Source: Mycteria americana (lineage: Eukaryota > Chordata > Aves > Ciconiiformes > Ciconiidae). Taken from it: a stretch of DNA of 64,000 nt. Location: positions 61,690,001 through 61,754,000 of the forward strand of contig NC_134369.1 of the NCBI RefSeq assembly GCF_035582795.1, read 5' to 3'. The notes beneath the pieces were generated by a model that had not been told where the DNA came from, did no database searches, and saw only the letters and a program-made list of their open reading frames with translations. Below are positions 59,701 through 64,000 of this stretch, one piece after another (position 1 is the stretch's first letter; each line of letters opens with the position of its first letter). The position numbers and the translations under genes were made by a program.

Positions 59701-61403
59701 CTCCACATACTGATTTTGTAACTACAGTAGCCATTTGTAAGTAAGCATTCAGGTGCTTGGTACCAGCGTGTAGAGATACATTCTGTATGTGGCTGCTTAG
59801 AATAGATACTCCTACAAGATCCAACATCTCCTAACTTCAGGGTATTCTGCTGCAAAATAAAGAAAGTATTTTGACAAATTAGAAACACTGAAATATTCAA
59901 GCAAAGATTTTCCTTACATGTGTGAAGTAGTCATCATAAAAGAAATCACAGATTACTTTAAGAATAAACTTTCAGAAATCCCAGGGGTAGTATTAAAGCA
60001 GTAAAACTGCATTTAAATAGCAAGTAGCTCCAGGCTTGAAGATATCTGCGTCCCATAATATGTGCAAATACCATTCTGTACATCATTAAAAGAAACAGCT
60101 AAGAGTTAATTGAAAATCATACGGACTGTTACTGAAGGGAAGACTGCTAAATAGGACATCCGGATTAAGTTATTTTCTTCCAGTTCTTGTGGTTAGCAGT
60201 GATATAATAGGTAGCTTTTGCTTCTCTTTGTAACGGCTTCTCCTGTACGCTTCTAAGACTTAAAAGAAAAAATTTACCTCCAGAAAATAAAATTTCATAA
60301 ACTGAATTTTGAAATCCTTGCTTTTCAGACATTAGCAAAATAACATTCTGAAACTGTCAGGAGAACAGATTCAGTGAAGAAATCTTCTGAAAGCTAATAC
60401 CTTCTGCTCTCTTTTGTATGAGCAACTTCCATTAAACATAGGAATTGAATGTAGAAGGAAAGGGCTGCAGAACTGAACCCCATCACTTGTTAACACAGAA
60501 AGGAAAATATAAATTAATAGAGGATAAAGAACAGGTTTTTAGATTGGAACACATGCAGGCTGTATTGCATCTGATTCATTTCAGGTTGTAGCCAATAACA
60601 AACTCATTCATTCCTCTAGAGTGGAAAACAAACAAATTCATTCCTCTAGATCAGCAGTACGGTATTAGAAGTAACTGTCTATATATATTTTTTAAAAACT
60701 GTACTTTTATTCATGAAGAAGCATTACCTTCTCAGAGTAAAGAGAAAAATACTGATATACTTCACTTTCAGTTAAATATTCTCACATAAAATTAGTTACC
60801 TTTATTAATATGTTTTCTGGTTTCACATCTCTGTGAAATATCCCATTTCTGTACCAATATAAACACACCAGAAAGAAGAGTTCAGTAAAAAGATAAACAT
60901 TATCAGTGCTTCCAGTTATTTGTAGAAAAATACTTAAAGAAAATAACACTTTCTTCAAACTTACCAACAGCATAGTAAAAAAATTGCATTTTGCCACCAT
61001 GGTGAGACAACAGCTACAGGTATGGGAATGGGGAAAGGGCAGTCCAGGAAGGGGCGGCCAGGCTTTCTGCTTTTGCTCCCACCAGGGTGACCAAAGGCTT
61101 GCAAGGGCCTCCCCCTGCCAGGAGGGCTTCCTGCAGCAGCGTGGGCTGCCTGCTTGCTGCCTTCCAGGGCTCTGCTACAGGCAAAGAGGCCTCTGGGCAA
61201 CAGCCTTTTTTCTCCCTGCAGCAGTCTGCTGCCCCAGACAATTATATGTCTCTGTTTAGAGATGACCCTGAAATAAATGCATGATACATTTACTGTAAAG
61301 CTGTTGCTGAACCAGCTCTCTTACCTAGGTACGTAATCAAGAGATTTGCATAACTGGTACATGTAGTTCTTAATTTTTTTTTCAGGTAATGGCTTTCTCC
61401 TTC
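56529..61403 (-). CDS. MOK: MOK, MAPK/MAK/MRK overlapping kinase (C-lobe half, partial, spliced)
   Basis: Five exons (61325-61403, 60800-60848, 59671-59849, 57155-57247 and 56529-56739) join without a stop or phase conflict into about 203 residues. They align throughout with human MOK from the GRR..PL.EKKI segment to HPYF near the end of the kinase fold. MOK is a MAPK-like Ser/Thr kinase of the RCK group (MAK, ICK), linked to cilia biology. Kept are HRDVKPEN, the Asp of the DFG position, APE, the WSAGCVFYE helix and YDPDERIAAHQALQHPYF. Changed are TEY to TEC, DFG to DVG, RAPE to QAPE, and MDLW to ISMW. The N-lobe exons (Gly-rich loop, VAIK Lys, C-helix Glu) are not found and should lie past 64000. 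The gene points toward WDR20. It may be a functional but relaxed kinase or an early pseudogene; the open frames argue against old decay. Confidence 0.9.
56740..57154 (-). other. MOK: MOK intron between the last two recognised exons
   Basis: It runs on the minus strand from gtaagt to gacacag and is 415 bases long. Nothing else is seen in it. Confidence 0.85.
57155..57247 (-). CDS. MOK: MOK exon, alpha-G region
   Basis: It encodes FFPGPNELDQISKIHYVIGT and then PANKTLDKFK, flanked by split Ser and Gln codons. The donor is strong (CA|gtaagt). The frame demands the acceptor ttttcag and not the stronger-looking cttgcag seven bases upstream. Relative to the human protein, three residues (Leu-Gln-Pro) before the FPG motif are missing. 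Confidence 0.87.
57248..59670 (-). other. MOK: MOK intron (2.4 kb)
   Basis: AT-rich, starting gtacag after ACAAG and ending ttttcag. No gene or clear repeat is seen. The + strand frame of 119 codons at 57420-57779 has no supporting signals. Confidence 0.8.
59671..59849 (-). CDS. MOK: MOK exon with activation segment (DVG ... TEC ... APE)
   Basis: It encodes 59 residues plus two bases. It starts QNTLKLGDVGSCRSIYSKQP, runs through HTECISTRWYQAPECLLTNG, and ends at WSAGCVFYEIT. The DFG Phe codon position is GTT (59823-59825), the TEY Tyr position is TGT (59778-59780), the usual Arg before APE is CAA (59757-59759), and the subdomain IX Asp-Leu is Ser-Met. The frame and both splice sites are intact. 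The acceptor is a tandem gcagcag. Confidence 0.9.
59850..60799 (-). other. MOK: MOK intron (0.95 kb)
   Basis: Donor AAAG|gtaact, acceptor ctttattttgcag. A 15-bp direct repeat (attcattcctctaga) lies just inside at 60606-60620 and 60636-60650. Nothing else is seen. Confidence 0.8.
60800..60848 (-). CDS. MOK: MOK exon with the HRD catalytic loop
   Basis: This 49-base exon completes an Arg codon and encodes NGIFHRDVKPENILIK, identical to the human catalytic loop, including the catalytic Asp, the Lys two residues on and the Mg-binding Asn. It ends in phase 0. Confidence 0.93.
60849..61324 (-). other. MOK: MOK intron with a GC-rich island
   Basis: Donor CCTAG|gtaaga, acceptor tttatattggtacag. About 61015-61245 is strikingly G+C-rich, with ctgcagcag and tgctgcc motifs, unlike the AT-rich DNA on both sides. 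Confidence 0.8.
61325..61403 (-). CDS. MOK: MOK exon, alpha-E helix
   Basis: It begins by completing a Gly codon and encodes RRKPLPEKKIKNYMYQLCKS and then LDYVP plus AG of the next Arg. It aligns with human GRRYPLSEKKIMHYMYQLCKSLDHIHR; the Asp-His-Ile-His end has become Asp-Tyr-Val-Pro. The acceptor (aatttaattctag) has a weak pyrimidine tract, but phase on both sides is right. Confidence 0.85.
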
Positions 61404-64000
61404 CTAGAATTAAATTTCAAGTCCTTTTTAGCAAACAACTGAATACAAAAAAATTACTCTTCAGCTTCCAATAGTGCATTGATATTCCCTTTTTCAGTTA
61501 TCCTACTTCTGTCATTTATAGCTAGCTTTGTAATCCATTTTTCACTCAACTTCAGACATAACTTAGATTTCAGTGTGCACCAGAATAGCTCAGCTAACAA
61601 CTGTCAATTCAATAGTCTGTAATCTGCCTTAGCTTTTACTGCATGTTTTTCTTGCAGTACCTGTTTCCCCAAGTTCTAACAGAACTGCACTATTTCACTT
61701 CTAAGCATCTAATTTCCTCTCTAAACAACGTAATTGTCCTTAAGGTTCAAGATTCGTATCAATCACCTCAAATTACTGCAATGCTTAAATGACCGTGATT
61801 CACATTTGACTTGCAAATTAAAGGTTAACCTATGTAGTTTGGCTTGCTATTGCCGTTGCACAGTAACAACAGTTATAAAATGTATGTATTTTTCAGAGCC
61901 GTTCAGTAACTACTCAGCTTTTTTCTTTTATAGGCTCCAAAGGCCTTTTAATCTTGCTGTAATGCCTTTATGTAACGCTGCAATGTCATAAAGGGAGGCA
62001 AAAATGATCACATTTTTTAAAAACAAAGCAGGTACTGATCTGCCTGATGACAGTAGTATGAGTAATTGGCTGGGGAGGCGGAGGGAGATTATCAGGACAC
62101 TAACTCATTGAGGCTGCAAGTCCGAGCAGCCAGCAGGCCTTGTGTTCCTCACTGATTACAGTACTCCTCCAGTCAGCCACATAATCCCCTGAGCAGGATT
62201 AGATAACAAAGCACTTGAAATGGAGTACCATTTACATCAGGAATTGTAGTATTATTACCCCAGTAGAGATAAATAGTGTTTTCAACATCAGGATTTTTGT
62301 CACTTATAGTAGAAAGGATTTTATAAAATGCAGCTATTCAAACCGACTCAGATTATTATTAGTATTTTAAAAAATCAGGCCTTCCTAAAAAGGAGCTGTG
62401 CTCAATTGTTTTTTCATTACAGGTCACAAGTAAAATCTGGAGCAGATGCTCTTCTACTTCCAGATTTATCATTAGAGAAACCTTAGTTGGAAGTAATGAT
62501 GAAGCAAATCGTAAGGCAGCGGCACTTGAGGCTACAATTGTTTTTGCTTGAGGCATCTTCCCCACCTCTCTCTGAGCCATATTTTTTTCATTGCTTTAAA
62601 TGACCAAACTGTTCTTGATTAAACAAAAGGCAAGACTGTTTTTCAGTTATTAAATGACTTGTGATACCACTATAAATTAATAGCAAGAGTATTATGACTT
62701 TGTGTAAAGACAAATAGCTTTGTCTTGATTGTAACAACATGGATCTGTCGGTTTATTAAGGAAAAAAACAAAAGGATCAACTTTTCACATTGGTAGCATT
62801 ACAGTGAACTGTTCTCCTAATTACAGAAGTGTCTCCATACACCTTGTGAAGTTAGAAATTCATCTTCAGTCAACCCCTGCTTCAAGTTTTTCTTCATTAC
62901 AAAATTTCAAACAAACCATGCTTCCCTCTAAATTTTTCTAACTTAAAGCTTTTTTAAGTTGCTCTGCACCTGTATTAAACTTAATTTTGCAAGATTCAGA
63001 GTAGTCAGAAAATGACAAGCATTCGCATTACTGGACATTGTAGAAATTTACAACAGACTACAAATCATCTGAAATATAACTACTTTTGTACACTCTGAAA
63101 ACTATTTTGTGACAGAGCATCACTAATGAACACAATGTAATTGTTCTACAAATTAGTAATGCACTCCTTCAAATCACAACACTGAAAATTCACAAGGACC
63201 TCCTTCTACTTGCCATTGTTATCTAGATATCCTCAGTCAATAGGTGTTCTGGCTCAGAACTAAGATTAATTTTCCAATATAATTATGTCCTTGGAATTTT
63301 TGCCATATTTATTGTTTGAAATGACTGCCACATGTTACATTTCTTGACTTTGCAATAAGCCACAAATAGAGTTGTTTAGGGGAGAAAACAAATAAAAAAC
63401 TATTTCTGCCCCATAGGAAATTTTGGCATTGACACGTCTACTTTGAAACTCCAAAATTAATTTCTGAAAAATGCAAAACACTTGACACAAATGAAATACT
63501 TTACTACTTCAAAATATCAAAATACTTTTTTTTATTTATGATAATCTCCATATCAATCTGTTGTTCATTTTCCCATTTTATTCTATGATTTGACAAGCTC
63601 CACCCCATGTGCCACCACCTTGTACAAGGTGAAAAAAAGATGTTGTCTCATGGGAAACACAGTCCAGACACAAAATCTAGCACAGAAAGAAGAACCAGCA
63701 ATTTATAGAAGTTCAGGTAGACCCAGATTAATGTTTAGATAACCCCTAACTGCAGCATTTCAGATTACAATTGAACGCAGATTTCATTTTGAACTGATTC
63801 ACCATGCCATAAAAAACGAGGTTTTTAAAACTAAGTGGCAGAAAACCAATCTTCTTATGGAAAATTTGAATTTGATAAAAACTGTATTTTAAAATAAAAA
63901 AACATAGCAGAACATACTGAAAGTATTAGACTAATTTCCATCTGTATACAATGCTTAATATAGCAGGCTTTTTCATGTGTAAAGAATGAGAGAAAGACTG
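61404..64000 (-). other. MOK: MOK upstream intron running off the window
   Basis: AT-rich. I searched the - strand for the expected ICELMDMN-type exon and the N-lobe exons and found none, so they should lie past the right edge. A slightly GC-richer segment at about 62040-62160 is the only thing that stands out. Confidence 0.6.

Noticed and set aside
61404-64000. Search for MOK N-lobe exons (Gly-rich loop, Lys, C-helix)
   Set aside because: No minus-strand stretch matches the expected residues, so they are taken to lie outside the window rather than lost.
1-64000. tRNA, rRNA, snoRNA, CRISPR or operon features
   Set aside because: I saw no cloverleaf, box C/D or H/ACA arrangement convincing enough to report by eye, and no prokaryotic organisation.

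Overview
The window is vertebrate nuclear DNA and most likely comes from a bird. It holds split genes with GT-AG introns, one CpG island at a housekeeping-type promoter, AT-rich introns, a CR1 LINE fragment with the wording typical of avian genomes, and the T/G tracts (ttggttggttgggttttt type) common in avian introns. The two genes, WDR20 and MOK, are neighbours in the same tail-to-tail arrangement in mammals (established synteny). I see no tRNA, rRNA, CRISPR or prokaryotic feature.

Layout. (1) 1-1.4 kb is upstream flank. (2) About 1.48-2.55 kb is a CpG island with an NRF1-type palindrome. The WDR20 start codon lies inside a perfect TISU/YY1 element. (3) 1976-48656 is WDR20 on the + strand, with coding exons at 1976-2224, 30747-30929, 35945-37222/37240 and 48603-48656. 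Intron 1 is 28.5 kb, intron 2 is 5.0 kb and intron 3 is 11.4 kb. The third exon can be read through to an early stop (575 aa) or spliced to a short terminal exon (587 aa). (4) 48.7-56.5 kb is the convergent interval. (5) 56529-61403 is the C-lobe half of the MOK kinase on the - strand, in five phase-consistent exons. The N-lobe exons lie beyond the right edge.

Function. WDR20 is the WD-repeat cofactor of the USP12/USP46-WDR48 deubiquitinases. MOK is a MAPK-like kinase of the MAK/ICK (RCK) group. Nothing suggests that the two work together; they are just neighbours.

Most worth a second look. The MOK copy has an intact frame but altered hallmark residues: the activation-loop TEY reads TEC, DFG reads DVG, RAPE reads QAPE, and the subdomain IX Asp is replaced. 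It also has a three-residue loss at a shifted acceptor and an uncertain C-terminus. WDR20 has a phase-compatible candidate cassette exon at 41888-41965 and a splice donor that doubles as the C-terminus of the short isoform. Intron 1 holds an unidentified coding-like block at 22640-22913, a perfect 4 x 20-bp minisatellite and a conserved-element-like segment near 15.7-15.95 kb. I did not find a wholly new biological system.
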